NCBI RefSeq assembly: GCF_002284565.1
Contig: NZ_NPKI01000033.1
Span: 1 to 64,000, forward strand
Source: Mesorhizobium mediterraneum
GTDB lineage: Bacteria > Pseudomonadota > Alphaproteobacteria > Rhizobiales > Rhizobiaceae
DNA: 64,000 nt
Reading direction: 5' to 3'
This document shows positions 17,278 through 25,953 of the stretch, one piece after another. Position numbers and translations under genes: made by a program. Below the pieces are notes generated by a model that worked only from the letters and a program-made list of their open reading frames with translations, was not told the origin of the DNA and ran no database searches. The number at the start of each line of letters is the position of its first letter. Position 1 is the stretch's first letter.

Positions 17278-19431
17278 ATGGCCGAACGGTCTTTTGCCAA
17301 GGAAGTCGAAAAGCTCAGGCTCGGCGCTGGCGAGGAGTTTTCCGGCGAGGGCATTCTCGCCATCACCAAGGCGCTGCTGCAATGCGGGGTCGGTTATGTC
17401 GGCGGCTATCAGGGCGCGCCGATCAGCCATCTGATGGACGTGCTGGCCGACGCGCAGGATATTCTGGGTGAGCTCGGCGTGCATTTCGAGGCGAGCGCCT
17501 CAGAAGCGACCGCCACCGCCATGCTGGCGGCATCGGTGCATTATCCGATCCGTGGCGCGGCGACTTTCAAGTCGACGGTCGGCACCAATGTTGCGTCGGA
17601 TGCGCTCGCCAATCTCGCCTCGGGCGGAGTCACCGGCGGCGCGCTGATCATCGTCGGCGAGGACTATGGCGAGGGCTCCTCGATCATGCAGGAACGCAGC
17701 CACGCCTTCGCCATGAAGAGCCAGGTCTGGCTGCTCGATCCGCGGCCCAACCTGCCGTCGATCGTCAAGGCGGTGGAGGACGGCTTCGAGTTGTCGGAGA
17801 TTTCCAACACGCCTGTCATGCTGCAGGTCCGCATCCGCTGCTGTCATGTCCATGGCCATTTCATCGCCAAGGACAACAAGCGCCCGGCGATGACGGTGGC
17901 CGATGCGCTCGACGCGCCGCGCCGCGACACCGGCCGCATCGTGCTGCCGCCCGCTTCCTTCCTGCACGAGAAGGAGAAGGTGCAAAAACGCTGGCCGGCG
18001 GCGGTGGATTTCATCCGCGAGAACAAGATCAACGAGTTCTTCGGTCCCGAGCACGGCTCGGTCGGCATCGTCATGCAGGGCGGCATGTACAATTCGGTCA
18101 TCCGGGCGCTGCAGCGCCTCGGCCTTGCCGATACTTATGGCGAGACAGACGTGCCGCTCTACGTGCTGAATGCCGTCTATCCCTTGGTCGATGACGAGTT
18201 CCTGTCCTTCTGCGAGGGCAAGGACGCCGTGCTCGTCGTCGAGGAAGGCCAGCCCAATTATATCGAGCAGGCCTTTGCCGCGATGCTGCACAAAGCCGGG
18301 CGCGGCACAAAGCTCGTCGGCAAGGAACATCTGCCGATGGCCGGCGAATATACCGGCCAGGTCATGCTCGACGGCATCGGATCGTTCCTGCGCGCCACCA
18401 TTCCCCATTTGCTGCCGGGCGAGGTCCGCGCGCCGAACAAGATCGGCGACGGGCTCGATACCGCCGACCTGGTCAATGTCGTCCCGGGCCGTCCGCCCGG
18501 CTTCTGCGTCGGCTGTCCGGAGCGGCCGATCTTTGCCGCCACCAAGCTGGTCGAGCAGGAGTTGGGCAAGCACCACATCGCCTCTGACATCGGCTGCCAT
18601 CTGTTTTCGATCATGCCGCCTTTCGAGCTTGGCGCCACCACAATGGGCTACGGGCTGGGGCCGGCCTCGGCTTCGGCGTTCAATTCGCCCGACGCCAAGC
18701 GCCGCTCGATCTCCTTCGTCGGCGACGGCGGCTTCTGGCACAACGGCCTGACCTCGTCGATCGGCAATGCGGTGTTCAACAAGAATGACGGCGTCATCGT
18801 CATCGTCGACAATTTCTATTCGGCGGCGACGGGAGGGCAGGATATTCTTTCATCCCGAGCCGGTAACAAGACGAAATCGACCAAGCACCCGATCACCGAG
18901 GCGGTGAAAGGCATGGGCGTCAAATGGCTGCGCCACATCGACCGCACCTATGACGTGACCAAGATGCAGGACACATTGCGCGAGGCGCTGACGACGGACG
19001 AGAAGGGCCCGAAAGTCATCGTCGCCTCGTCCGAATGCATGCTCAACCGGCAGCGCCGCGAGAAGCCGCTGGTCGACAAGGCGATCAAGGGCGGGACAAG
19101 GATCGTCAAGCCGAAATTCGGCGTCGACGAGGACATCTGCACCGGCGACCACGCCTGCATGCGGCTGTCCGGCTGCCCGTCGCTGTCGGTGAAGTCGCTG
19201 GACGACCCGCTGCGCGACGATCCGGTGGCGCATATCGACCAGAGCTGCGTCGGCTGCGGCAATTGCGGCGAGGTCGCCGATGCGGCGGTGCTGTGCCCGT
19301 CCTTCTACCGCGCCGACGTGGTGCACAATCCGAGCCGCTGGGACCGTTTCCTGGAAGCCGCTCGTCGCGCCACCATCAGCCTCTTGCAGCGGCGCCGTGA
19401 AAGCCGGCGCCTGACATTCGCCGATGCTTGA
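17278..19431 (+). CDS. Indolepyruvate:ferredoxin oxidoreductase-type 2-oxoacid oxidoreductase, TPP-binding large subunit
   Basis: A 717-residue IorA-like subunit. The N-terminal half is a pyruvate:ferredoxin oxidoreductase-type pyrimidine-binding domain (GVGYVGGYQGAPISHLMDV). The TPP-binding motif GDGGFW...VDN lies near residues 482-510, and the FCVGCPER element precedes it. The C-terminus is ferredoxin-like with two Cys clusters (CTGDHACMRLSGC and CVGCGNCGE...CP). AAGGAG precedes the ATG at good spacing. The family converts aryl-2-oxoacids plus CoA to aryl-acyl-CoA, CO2 and reduced acceptor. Beside an isatin hydrolase and a 2-aminobenzoyl-CoA-type monooxygenase, isatinate is an attractive substrate, giving 2-aminobenzoyl-CoA directly. 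Indolepyruvate or phenylpyruvate remain alternatives. Confidence 0.9.
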   Translation: MAERSFAKEVEKLRLGAGEEFSGEGILAITKALLQCGVGYVGGYQGAPISHLMDVLADAQDILGELGVHFEASASEATATAMLAASVHYPIRGAATFKSTVGTNVASDALANLASGGVTGGALIIVGEDYGEGSSIMQERSHAFAMKSQVWLLDPRPNLPSIVKAVEDGFELSEISNTPVMLQVRIRCCHVHGHFIAKDNKRPAMTVADALDAPRRDTGRIVLPPASFLHEKEKVQKRWPAAVDFIRENKINEFFGPEHGSVGIVMQGGMYNSVIRALQRLGLADTYGETDVPLYVLNAVYPLVDDEFLSFCEGKDAVLVVEEGQPNYIEQAFAAMLHKAGRGTKLVGKEHLPMAGEYTGQVMLDGIGSFLRATIPHLLPGEVRAPNKIGDGLDTADLVNVVPGRPPGFCVGCPERPIFAATKLVEQELGKHHIASDIGCHLFSIMPPFELGATTMGYGLGPASASAFNSPDAKRRSISFVGDGGFWHNGLTSSIGNAVFNKNDGVIVIVDNFYSAATGGQDILSSRAGNKTKSTKHPITEAVKGMGVKWLRHIDRTYDVTKMQDTLREALTTDEKGPKVIVASSECMLNRQRREKPLVDKAIKGGTRIVKPKFGVDEDICTGDHACMRLSGCPSLSVKSLDDPLRDDPVAHIDQSCVGCGNCGEVADAAVLCPSFYRADVVHNPSRWDRFLEAARRATISLLQRRRESRRLTFADA

Positions 19432-20989
19432 CGCCGTCCCGCGCTCGAAAGCCGGCGCTCCCGAAGACGAGCGCGTCATCAAGCTTGCCGTGCTGGCGGT
19501 CGGCGGGCAGGGCGGCGGCGTGCTCGCCGACTGGATCACCGACGTCGCCGAGCGCAATGGCTATGTCGCGCAATCGACCTCTGTCGCCGGCGTCGCCCAG
19601 CGCACCGGCGCCACCATCTACTATGTCGAGATGTGCCGCGACACCGGCCGATTGCCGGTCTTCGCGCTGTCGCCTTCGCAGGGCGATGTCGACATCTTGA
19701 TCGCGGCCGAACTGATGGAAGCCGGCCGTGCCATCATCCGCGGCTTCGTCACGCCCGAGCGCACGACGCTGATCGCCTCGTCGCATCGCATCGCCGCGGT
19801 GTCGGAAAAGATCGAGCCCGGCGACGGCCGGGCCTCGTCGCCAAAGGTGCATGCGACAGCGGAAGCCGCGGCCAAGCGCTTCATCGCCTTCGACATGGAG
19901 AAGATCGCCGCCGACAACGGCTCGATGATCTCGGCCAGCCTGCTCGGCGCATTGGCGGGGTCCGATGCCTTGCCGTTCACCCGCGAAAGCTATGAGCAGG
20001 CGGTCAGTGCCGGCGGCCGCGGCGTGAAGGCCAGTCTCGCCGCCTTCGGCGCCTCTTTTGATCGCGCCCGCGGGATCGCGAATGCGCCGGCTCCGGGCGA
20101 AAAAGCCGCGGAGCCGAAAGCTGCCGAAACCGGCTCGGCGGCAAAGGTGAGCGGCCCGGAAAGCCTGTTGAAGGGCTGGCAGGCGCTAGCCGCCCGGGTC
20201 GCTGCGCTGCCGGCCCCCGTGCGCGACATGGCGCTTCGCGGCCTCAGGAAAGTGGTCGACTATCAGGACATCGCCTATGGCGGCGAGTATCTCGACCGAC
20301 TAGACCGGGCGGTCGTCTTGGACAATGCCGGCCACGACTACGCGCTGTCGATCGCTGCGGCAAAGCATCTGGCTAATGCCATGTGCTACGACGACATGAT
20401 CCGCGTCGCCGACCTGAAGACGCGCTCGACGCGCGACAAGCGGGTGCGCCGCGAGGTCGGCGTCAAGCATGGCTCGATCCTGCAGGTGACCGAATATTTC
20501 CATCCGCGCATCGAGGAATTCTGCGGCACGCTGCCGGCCGGCCTCGGCAGCTACATCGAGGCGCGGCCCAAGCTTGCCGCCTTCCTCGACCGCCGTATCA
20601 ACCATGGACGGCGCATCCGCACCGACAGCTTTGCCGGTTTCGCCGCGCTGTGGTTCATTGGCGGCCTGCGCCGCTGGCGCCGCCGCCTGCTGCGCCACAA
20701 GGTCGAGACCGCGCATCTCGAGCGCTGGTACGCGCTGGCGCTCGGCCATGTCAGGGAAGACTATGCGCTTGCCACGGAAATCCTCAACTGTCGCCGCCTG
20801 ATCAAGGGCTACAGCGACACTCATGTCCGCGCGCAATCCAAGTTCGATCGCGTGCTGTCGGCGCTCGACCTGCTCAAGGGCCGCGCGGATGCCGCCGACT
20901 GGATCCGGCGCCTGCGCGAAGCGGCGCTCAAGGATGAGAAGGGCGAGATGCTCGACGGCGCGCTGAAGACGGTGGCGACGCTGCGGTAG
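19424..20989 (+). CDS. Indolepyruvate oxidoreductase subunit beta family protein (extended IorB)
   Basis: A 521-residue protein. Residues about 20-190 form the IorB/gamma-type domain of 2-oxoacid oxidoreductases (LAVLAVGGQGGGVLADWITD, then GATIYYVEM). The remaining 300 residues are an extension rich in Arg and aromatic residues, resembling a domain found within large fused Ior proteins; an Ala/Pro-rich linker (around residues 215-245) joins the two parts. The ATG at 19424 overlaps the end of the large subunit gene by 8 bases, so both subunits are co-translated. Its stop lies 2 bases from the end of the convergent nitrilase gene. Confidence 0.88.
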   Translation: MLDAVPRSKAGAPEDERVIKLAVLAVGGQGGGVLADWITDVAERNGYVAQSTSVAGVAQRTGATIYYVEMCRDTGRLPVFALSPSQGDVDILIAAELMEAGRAIIRGFVTPERTTLIASSHRIAAVSEKIEPGDGRASSPKVHATAEAAAKRFIAFDMEKIAADNGSMISASLLGALAGSDALPFTRESYEQAVSAGGRGVKASLAAFGASFDRARGIANAPAPGEKAAEPKAAETGSAAKVSGPESLLKGWQALAARVAALPAPVRDMALRGLRKVVDYQDIAYGGEYLDRLDRAVVLDNAGHDYALSIAAAKHLANAMCYDDMIRVADLKTRSTRDKRVRREVGVKHGSILQVTEYFHPRIEEFCGTLPAGLGSYIEARPKLAAFLDRRINHGRRIRTDSFAGFAALWFIGGLRRWRRRLLRHKVETAHLERWYALALGHVREDYALATEILNCRRLIKGYSDTHVRAQSKFDRVLSALDLLKGRADAADWIRRLREAALKDEKGEMLDGALKTVATLR

Positions 20990-20991
20990 AG

Positions 20992-21930
20992 CTAATAGCT
21001 GAATTCCGCCGGCCTTTGCGATTTTGCGTTGACCTGCAAGGTGAAAATATCCGGCCGGCTGTAGTGCCCGGCGACGTCGAGACTGCGGCGAGCGGCAATT
21101 GCCGCCTTGAGATCGATGTCGGCATGCAGAATGCCTGTTTCCTTGCGCAAAGGGCCGGCAACGATTTTTCCCCCTGGCGCGATGACCACGGAGTCGCCCT
21201 GATTGATCCACTCGTCCGCGTCCGGATAGAGGCGGTCACGGTCGGGAAAGTCGCGCGGCAAGTCTTTTACGCGCAAGACATTGCCGGCGCCGATGACCCA
21301 GCAGCCGCCCTCGCGGGCGATATGCTGCAATGTGCCGATCCAGCCGTCGCCACTGTCGTAGGTTGGGGCGACGTGGATATCGATGCCTTGAGCGTAGAGC
21401 GCGTACCGGGCAAGCGGCATGTAGTTCTCCCAGCAAACCAGCGAGCCAACCCGTCCTGAAGGCGTGTCGACGACCTTGAGCCCACTGGCGTCACCAAATC
21501 CCCAGACCATCCGCTCGGGGTTGGTGGGCATGAGCTTGCGGTGCCTGTTTAGAAGCGAACCGTCCGGGCCAATCACGATGACGCTGTTGTAGATAGTGGC
21601 GCGGCTCCACTGGCTGTCGCGTTCGTTGATGCCGCACAGGATGGTCACTTTGAGCGTCCTGGCGGCGTCGAACAGCGGACGCAGTTGATCCGACGAGAGG
21701 TCGACGGCATTGTCGACCAGGCGCCCGTGCAATTGGCCTGCCAGGCCGCCGTCGGCCCCCGGCTTCAGGCGCCAGATCCAGGCGGGGTATCCGGGGATGA
21801 ACGCCTCGGAGAAGACCACAAGCTCGGCGCCGCCATTCGCGGCCTCGGCAACCAGCCGCACTGCCTTGGCGATCGTCCCTTCGCGATCCAGAAAAGCCGG
21901 CGGTTCCTGGACAATGGCAATTCTCGTCAT
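20992..21930 (-). CDS. Nitrilase/carbon-nitrogen hydrolase
   Basis: A 312-residue nitrilase-superfamily enzyme with the complete catalytic triad: Glu42 in FSEAFIPGYP, Lys132 in HRKLMPT and Cys166 in VCWENYMP. The CWENY context is typical of true nitrilases (nitrile to carboxylic acid) rather than amidases. The ATG at 21930 is preceded by GAGGAAC at good spacing. The gene converges on the Ior-type beta gene with only 2 bases between the stops, which suggests a conserved arrangement. Indole-3-acetonitrile or another arylacetonitrile would fit an indole-related locus, but the substrate is unknown. Confidence 0.92.
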   Translation of the reverse strand: MTRIAIVQEPPAFLDREGTIAKAVRLVAEAANGGAELVVFSEAFIPGYPAWIWRLKPGADGGLAGQLHGRLVDNAVDLSSDQLRPLFDAARTLKVTILCGINERDSQWSRATIYNSVIVIGPDGSLLNRHRKLMPTNPERMVWGFGDASGLKVVDTPSGRVGSLVCWENYMPLARYALYAQGIDIHVAPTYDSGDGWIGTLQHIAREGGCWVIGAGNVLRVKDLPRDFPDRDRLYPDADEWINQGDSVVIAPGGKIVAGPLRKETGILHADIDLKAAIAARRSLDVAGHYSRPDIFTLQVNAKSQRPAEFSY

Positions 21931-21969
21931 GAGGTTCCTCCTCGCTTCGGCACAGAGGCCGGCGTGTCC

Positions 21970-22836
21970 CTATCTTGTGGCGGCCGCGACTAGCATTTCG
22001 CATGGTCCCGCGAATTGTCCGTCCCGCTCGAACTGGCCAAGCGCCTCTTCGATTTCCGCCCACGCGTCGTCCTGTTCCCGGGCGGACAGGCCGGCGAGCA
22101 TCTGATGCAGCGCGCCAAACGATTCCTGCTCGAACTGCAGACATTCCAGGGCCGAGTGCAGCCGCACCGGCGCATCGATCCTTTCGATCCGGACGTTACG
22201 GAATCCGGCATCGATCAGACGTTTTGCTAGAACCGTGGGATCGCCCAGGCTGAATGGGCCTGGCTGGCCGGGCAGCGGTGCGGGCAGCGCGGCGCGGCGG
22301 CGAATGATGCCGACAGGGATCGAAAAGAACGGGTTCTTGTCTGCCGTGGAATAGACGATTGCACCGACCCTTCCCCCCGGTTTGAGGTGGTCGCGCATTC
22401 CGCCCAGCGCCTTATTCTGATCCGGAAAGTAGATCAGGCCGACGCGCGAAATGACGGCGTCGAAGGGGGCAGCGGATATGGCGCCCAGCATTTCGCCGTC
22501 GGCGACGATGGTGTCGATGTTGCCATGGCCCGCCAGTTTCGCGTTGCTGGCGGCGAAATCGAGAATCCCGGCCGAAATGTCGGTGGCGAGCACATAACCC
22601 TCGGGGCCAACGCGCCGCGCCGCGGTCAATGTCTGTTCCCCGGCACCGGCGGCGACATCGAGGACGCGACTGCCGCGCTTTACATCGGTCATGTCCAGCA
22701 TCAGTTCCGTCGCCGGTCCAAGCCACCGGGACAGGAGCGGACCCCAGCGGTTCCATGCCTCGGCCGCGCTGTCCCATTGCTTGCGGGTCGTTTCCTTGAA
22801 TTTGACGGGATCGAAAGTCGGTTGCTGCTGATCCAT
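21970..22836 (-). CDS. Class I SAM-dependent methyltransferase
   Basis: A 288-residue methyltransferase. Motif I is VLDVAAGAGEQT, and later motifs include VLATDIS, FDAVISRVGLIYF and LKPGGRVGAIVYS. The start at 22836 has AGGAGG 7 bases upstream; the frame to 22932 is rejected. It resembles the UbiE/COQ5-like subgroup of small-molecule methyltransferases. It is transcribed divergently from a LysR-type regulator gene, with a perfect inverted repeat in the gap, so it is probably that regulator's target. It may be unrelated to the nitrilase gene that follows 39 bases downstream on the same strand. Confidence 0.85.
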   Translation of the reverse strand: MDQQQPTFDPVKFKETTRKQWDSAAEAWNRWGPLLSRWLGPATELMLDMTDVKRGSRVLDVAAGAGEQTLTAARRVGPEGYVLATDISAGILDFAASNAKLAGHGNIDTIVADGEMLGAISAAPFDAVISRVGLIYFPDQNKALGGMRDHLKPGGRVGAIVYSTADKNPFFSIPVGIIRRRAALPAPLPGQPGPFSLGDPTVLAKRLIDAGFRNVRIERIDAPVRLHSALECLQFEQESFGALHQMLAGLSAREQDDAWAEIEEALGQFERDGQFAGPCEMLVAAATR

Positions 22837-22880
22837 GGTCGCCTCCTGGCGCATAACCTCGGAAACCGGACGGCATCCGG

Positions 22881-22896
22881 AAGACAGTATTGTCTT
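22881..22896. promoter_or_regulatory. Candidate LysR operator in the divergent gap
   Basis: AAGACAGTATTGTCTT is a perfect 6+6 inverted repeat with a 4-base spacer. It lies 45-60 bases upstream of the methyltransferase start and about 87 bases before the LysR-type start. Size and position fit a LysR-type regulatory dimer site. Confidence 0.5.
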
Positions 22897-22982
22897 GCAG
22901 GAAACGATATTGGGCGCGTAGTTTCGGCTCAATTCTCGAAATCTAGACGCCCATTTTGCAAAATTGCACAGATCGGGGCTCC

Positions 22983-23900
22983 ATGATGCAATGGGATGAT
23001 TTGCGGATTTTCCTGGCGGTCGCGCGCGACGGCTCGATCAGCGGCGCCGCCAAACGCATGAACGTTCAGCATTCCACCGTGTCGCGCCGGATCAGGGTGC
23101 TGGAGACGCAGCTTGGCACGCGCCTGATCGAGCGCAAGAAGTCCGGATACGAACTGACCGCGGCCGGCGAGGAATTGAAAATGGCGGCCGGTAAGATGGA
23201 GATGGAGGTCCTCGAAGTCGAGGGCGCCCTCGGCGGTCAGGAAAATCGGATTGCCGGCGAGTTGAGGGTGTCGGCGATCAACAATATGGCATCATCCGTG
23301 CTGATGCCCATATTTGCCAGTTTCAACGAAAGCTATCCGGACATCGAGCTGCATGTGCAGGTTTCCAACAAGTATGTCAGCCTCGCCGAGCGGCACGCGG
23401 ATATCGCCATTCGCCTGACCAACACGCCACTTGACACTCTGGTCGGTACCCGGCTCGCCAACGTTGCATCAGCCGTCTACGGGGAAAGAAACTACCTCAA
23501 GGCTTTGCGCGCCGGCAGCGCCAAACCAAGGTGGCTGGGGGTGGAATGCTGCGCTTTCCATCAATCCTGGACCAACGAGGCCTGCCCGGATCATCGTCAC
23601 AGCTTTTTTGTCGACGACACGTTGCTTACGCTCGCAGCCATGAAACACGGACTTGGGCTGGCCTACCTGCCATGCTTCATGGGCGACGGGGACGACCGGT
23701 TGGAGCGCTTCCGCGCGCCTGACCCGATACACGATCTGGGGCTATGGCTGCTCTATCATCCAGACTTGCGGCGCACCAAACGGGTGAGGGTCTTTCGCGA
23801 ACATATGATTGCGCGGATCGGCGACCAGAGTGCCCTGTTCGAAGGGCGACGACCGAGGCACGGCGACGACACGCTGCTTAACCGAGAAGCGTTGGGATAA
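22983..23900 (+). CDS. LysR-family transcriptional regulator
   Basis: A 305-residue LysR-type regulator. The N-terminal winged helix-turn-helix is MQWDDLRIFLAVARDGSISG with the AKRMNVQHSTVSRRI recognition helix. The C-terminal part is the usual periplasmic-binding-like effector domain. The start is at 22983 (ATGATG; the second ATG is equally possible) with GGGG a few bases upstream. It is divergent from the methyltransferase gene and probably regulates it and itself through the inverted repeat at 22881-22896. The effector is unknown. Confidence 0.9.
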   Translation: MMQWDDLRIFLAVARDGSISGAAKRMNVQHSTVSRRIRVLETQLGTRLIERKKSGYELTAAGEELKMAAGKMEMEVLEVEGALGGQENRIAGELRVSAINNMASSVLMPIFASFNESYPDIELHVQVSNKYVSLAERHADIAIRLTNTPLDTLVGTRLANVASAVYGERNYLKALRAGSAKPRWLGVECCAFHQSWTNEACPDHRHSFFVDDTLLTLAAMKHGLGLAYLPCFMGDGDDRLERFRAPDPIHDLGLWLLYHPDLRRTKRVRVFREHMIARIGDQSALFEGRRPRHGDDTLLNREALG

Positions 23901-23967
23901 GTTTGGCCGGAGTCACAATGGCTTGGATCGGCGGCCTTTCGATGGCCGATTTGTTCGGGAAAGTTTT

Positions 23968-24043
23968 TGGTGCCGCTTGCATGGACTCGAACACGCGACC
24001 CCGCATTACGAATGCGGTGTTCTACCAACTGAGCTAGAGCGGC
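23968..24043 (-). tRNA. tRNA-Thr(CGT), structurally irregular copy
   Basis: Read on the minus strand the 76 bases fold as a tRNA with encoded CCA and anticodon loop TTCGTAA (anticodon CGT, codon ACG). Compared with the canonical copy at 25878-25953 it has a C7-A66 mismatch in the acceptor stem, a C11-A24 mismatch in the D stem, a 4-base variable loop and an 8-base T loop between GCGTG and CATGC. The anticodon stem CCGCA/TGCGG is perfect. It may be a decaying or specialised duplicate. Confidence 0.85.
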
Positions 24044-24089
24044 CCGAGAAGCCAAGGCACTCCAAGATGCGCTGGTGATAGAGACGCAC

Positions 24090-24623
24090 CTACGGAATGC
24101 AGTGCTTCTCGATATCACGCGCCGTGAACTCTGCTGCTCGTCGCCACGCTTCGTCGGTATCTCCCCGGTAAGTCAGGTATCGATCGCAGACAGGCTTGTT
24201 GTTGTTCAAATCCAGCACTGCGAACTTCACCCAGCCAACCAGCGTGCTCATCTTGTGCATCTGACCGATCAGGAGATAGTTCGCGTTGGCTGTTCTTGCC
24301 TGCTTCGAGAGATCGACAAGGCCGGGGTCCCTGATGGTGCACTGCTCTGCCTGACAGGGTAATGCGACGAGGTCGATCTTCTCCGAAAGACCATCCCGCA
24401 ATGCAACGCCAAACGCCTTCAGTCGCGTTTCGTGTTCAGCGGTCTGGTCCCTGACTTCGCCTGACGTATCCCTGAACTCGAAATCCGCGACGGCGAGGGT
24501 CGGGGGCTCGGCGGCATCGGCAAAGGCGGCCGACGCAAGTGCACCGGCGCCTAGCAGGATCAGGAGGAATCGTCCGCACTCAAAAAGCCGAAATCGAACT
24601 TCTGCACGTTGCACCTTGAGCAT
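24090..24623 (-). CDS. DUF2380-like secreted protein
   Basis: A 177-residue protein with an N-terminal hydrophobic signal segment (LFECGRFLLILLGAGALASA) ending near AFADA. The mature part begins LAVADFEFRDTSGE, as remembered for DUF2380 secreted proteins of rhizobia; its function is not known. Two Cys in CQAEQC may form a disulfide in the periplasm. The start at 24623 has GGAG about 7 bases upstream, whereas the longer frame to 24653 has none. It lies between the two tRNA-Thr genes, with no operon partner close by. Confidence 0.7.
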   Translation of the reverse strand: MLKVQRAEVRFRLFECGRFLLILLGAGALASAAFADAAEPPTLAVADFEFRDTSGEVRDQTAEHETRLKAFGVALRDGLSEKIDLVALPCQAEQCTIRDPGLVDLSKQARTANANYLLIGQMHKMSTLVGWVKFAVLDLNNNKPVCDRYLTYRGDTDEAWRRAAEFTARDIEKHCIP

Positions 24624-24749
24624 CTCGTTCTCCGAGGTTGGGACGATAGCCATCCCAATGACGGTGCCGACTGTCTCTTCGCGTTGTTGTAGGCGCGGAA
24701 AGCAGGCGCAAGACTACCCGGTTGCGTCGCAACGTCAACTTTCCGCCCG

Positions 24750-25076
24750 TTACTGGGTGGACTCGACCTTCGCGACGACGAGCTTGCCTTTGGCGCGCGA
24801 GATTTCGAGTGTCTGGCCGGGTTTTGCCAACTCGCCCGGGACCGAGATCACCATCGCCTGGCCTTCGGTGAGGGTCGCGACGAAGCGCACGGGCAGGTTT
24901 TCTTCGCCCGCCGCCATCGTGGTGACCACCCGATAGCCGTCATCGGCCTCGGTGTAGTAGACGACGCCGTGAAAGTTGCCGAGATCGACGGTCCCACCCT
25001 GACGGGCCGTGAGTTCGCCGGCAGAAGCGGAACTTGCCACAACGCAAAGCGCTGCAAGAGCTGTGTATCTGAACAT
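24750..25076 (-). CDS. Small exported protein of unknown function
   Basis: A 108-residue protein I do not recognise. Residues 1-19 (MFRYTALAALCVVASSASA) form a clear Sec signal peptide with cleavage before GEL. The mature part is about 89 residues, mostly predicted beta strand (VVYYTEADDGYRVVTTM, VRFVATL, AMVISVP). It ends in KLVVAKVES, and no Cys remains after cleavage. The start at 25076 has GGAGAG about 7 bases upstream, favouring it over ATG at 25091. The product is probably periplasmic. Confidence 0.7.
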   Translation of the reverse strand: MFRYTALAALCVVASSASAGELTARQGGTVDLGNFHGVVYYTEADDGYRVVTTMAAGEENLPVRFVATLTEGQAMVISVPGELAKPGQTLEISRAKGKLVVAKVESTQ

Positions 25077-25141
25077 AGTTTTTCTCTCCATTTAGCATTG
25101 TTGTTTGGGTGGATGGTCGCCTTCGGCTGCATCCCAATAAA

Positions 25142-25567
25142 TCACGCTGCGAGCTGATCCTCGCGGGCAGCCGCGATCATCACACTTGCGAGCAACCCGT
25201 AGGCTGCCTCCCAAGCGTCGCGCACGGCCGGCGTAAAAGCCGTGCCGAGGCCGGCCGCCAGCGTCTCGATGAGCGCTTGCCCGACGATCGGGTAATGATG
25301 TTCCTTGACGCCGTAGGTCACGTGACGCCTGGCGAGCACGCGCACCGTCGGGAGAATGGTGTCGGCACGGTCCAATCCGTGCACGACGAAGCCCAGGCTC
25401 GCCATCAGCTTGGCGCCTTGCTTGGCCATGTCTGTCACCGGAAACAGCGTGCGAAGATCCGCGTCGATCGCGAACAGGCGTTCATAGAACAGCGCGGCGG
25501 CGGCCACGCGTATCGCGACGACCTCGCGAAAACTGTCCTGGACAAGTCTGATCTGGTCGGGTGTCAT
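25142..25567 (-). CDS. Single-domain globin (bacterial hemoglobin-like)
   Basis: A 141-residue globin-fold protein. The likely proximal heme ligand is His82 in ARRHVTYGV, with Tyr28 (B10 position) in ALFYERLF and Gln50 (E7 position) in DMAKQGAKL. These match the Vitreoscilla-type/flavohemoglobin globin domain pattern, which handles O2 or NO. No reductase domain follows. The start at 25567 (MTPDQIRLVQDSF) is the normal family N-terminus; the frame to 25618 is not supported. It lies alone between the exported protein gene and the second tRNA-Thr. Confidence 0.85.
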   Translation of the reverse strand: MTPDQIRLVQDSFREVVAIRVAAAALFYERLFAIDADLRTLFPVTDMAKQGAKLMASLGFVVHGLDRADTILPTVRVLARRHVTYGVKEHHYPIVGQALIETLAAGLGTAFTPAVRDAWEAAYGLLASVMIAAAREDQLAA

Positions 25568-25877
25568 CGGCGACGTTCCTGCGTTGCTGGCCTGGTGAGG
25601 CTCGGAACATCCTGCCAAAACGTTTCGCGTGCATGTCGCCCGCGCGTAGATGTGTTTCAGTTGTGTCTCAATTGGTTTTCATTTGCGCTCATTTGTCTTC
25701 AGATCCCGACGGATCGTGCGCTGGGTCGCTCGCATCCTGATGATGGTGCATTTGAAATTGAGGAAGACGGAGGCGAGCCTGTAGATGAGGCAAGGGGCGA
25801 AAAGGCGCCGCTGAAGACAGCGTGCTACCACGCAGTTTCTGCCATAACCTCAGAACCCGCGAAGCCTTGAGAAATAG
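25568..25877. other. Gap without a recognisable gene
   Basis: This 310-base stretch between the globin start and the tRNA-Thr gene shows no convincing coding potential or strong hairpin. The AT-richer part at 25650-25700 has short repeats of TTTCA/TTGTC type and may hold the globin promoter. Confidence 0.3.
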
Positions 25878-25953
25878 TGGTGCCGCTTAGGTGACTCGAA
25901 CACCTGACCCCATCATTACGAATGATGTGCTCTACCAACTGAGCTAAAGCGGC
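25878..25953 (-). tRNA. tRNA-Thr(CGT), canonical copy
   Basis: Read on the minus strand: acceptor GCCGCTT pairs fully with AAGCGGC, D stem GCTC/GAGC, anticodon stem CATCA/TGATG with loop TTCGTAA (CGT), T stem AGGTG/CACCT with loop TTCGAGT, and encoded CCA. The 5' flank (25971-25985, TCCAAGATGCGCTGG on the plus strand) is repeated beside the other tRNA-Thr at 24061-24075, so both derive from a duplication that included upstream sequence. Confidence 0.95.

Noticed and set aside
23968..25953. An integrative element between two tRNA-Thr genes
   Set aside because: No integrase, recombinase or att-like direct repeat of a tRNA 3' end is visible. Whole tRNA genes with upstream flank are duplicated instead, which fits tandem duplication better.
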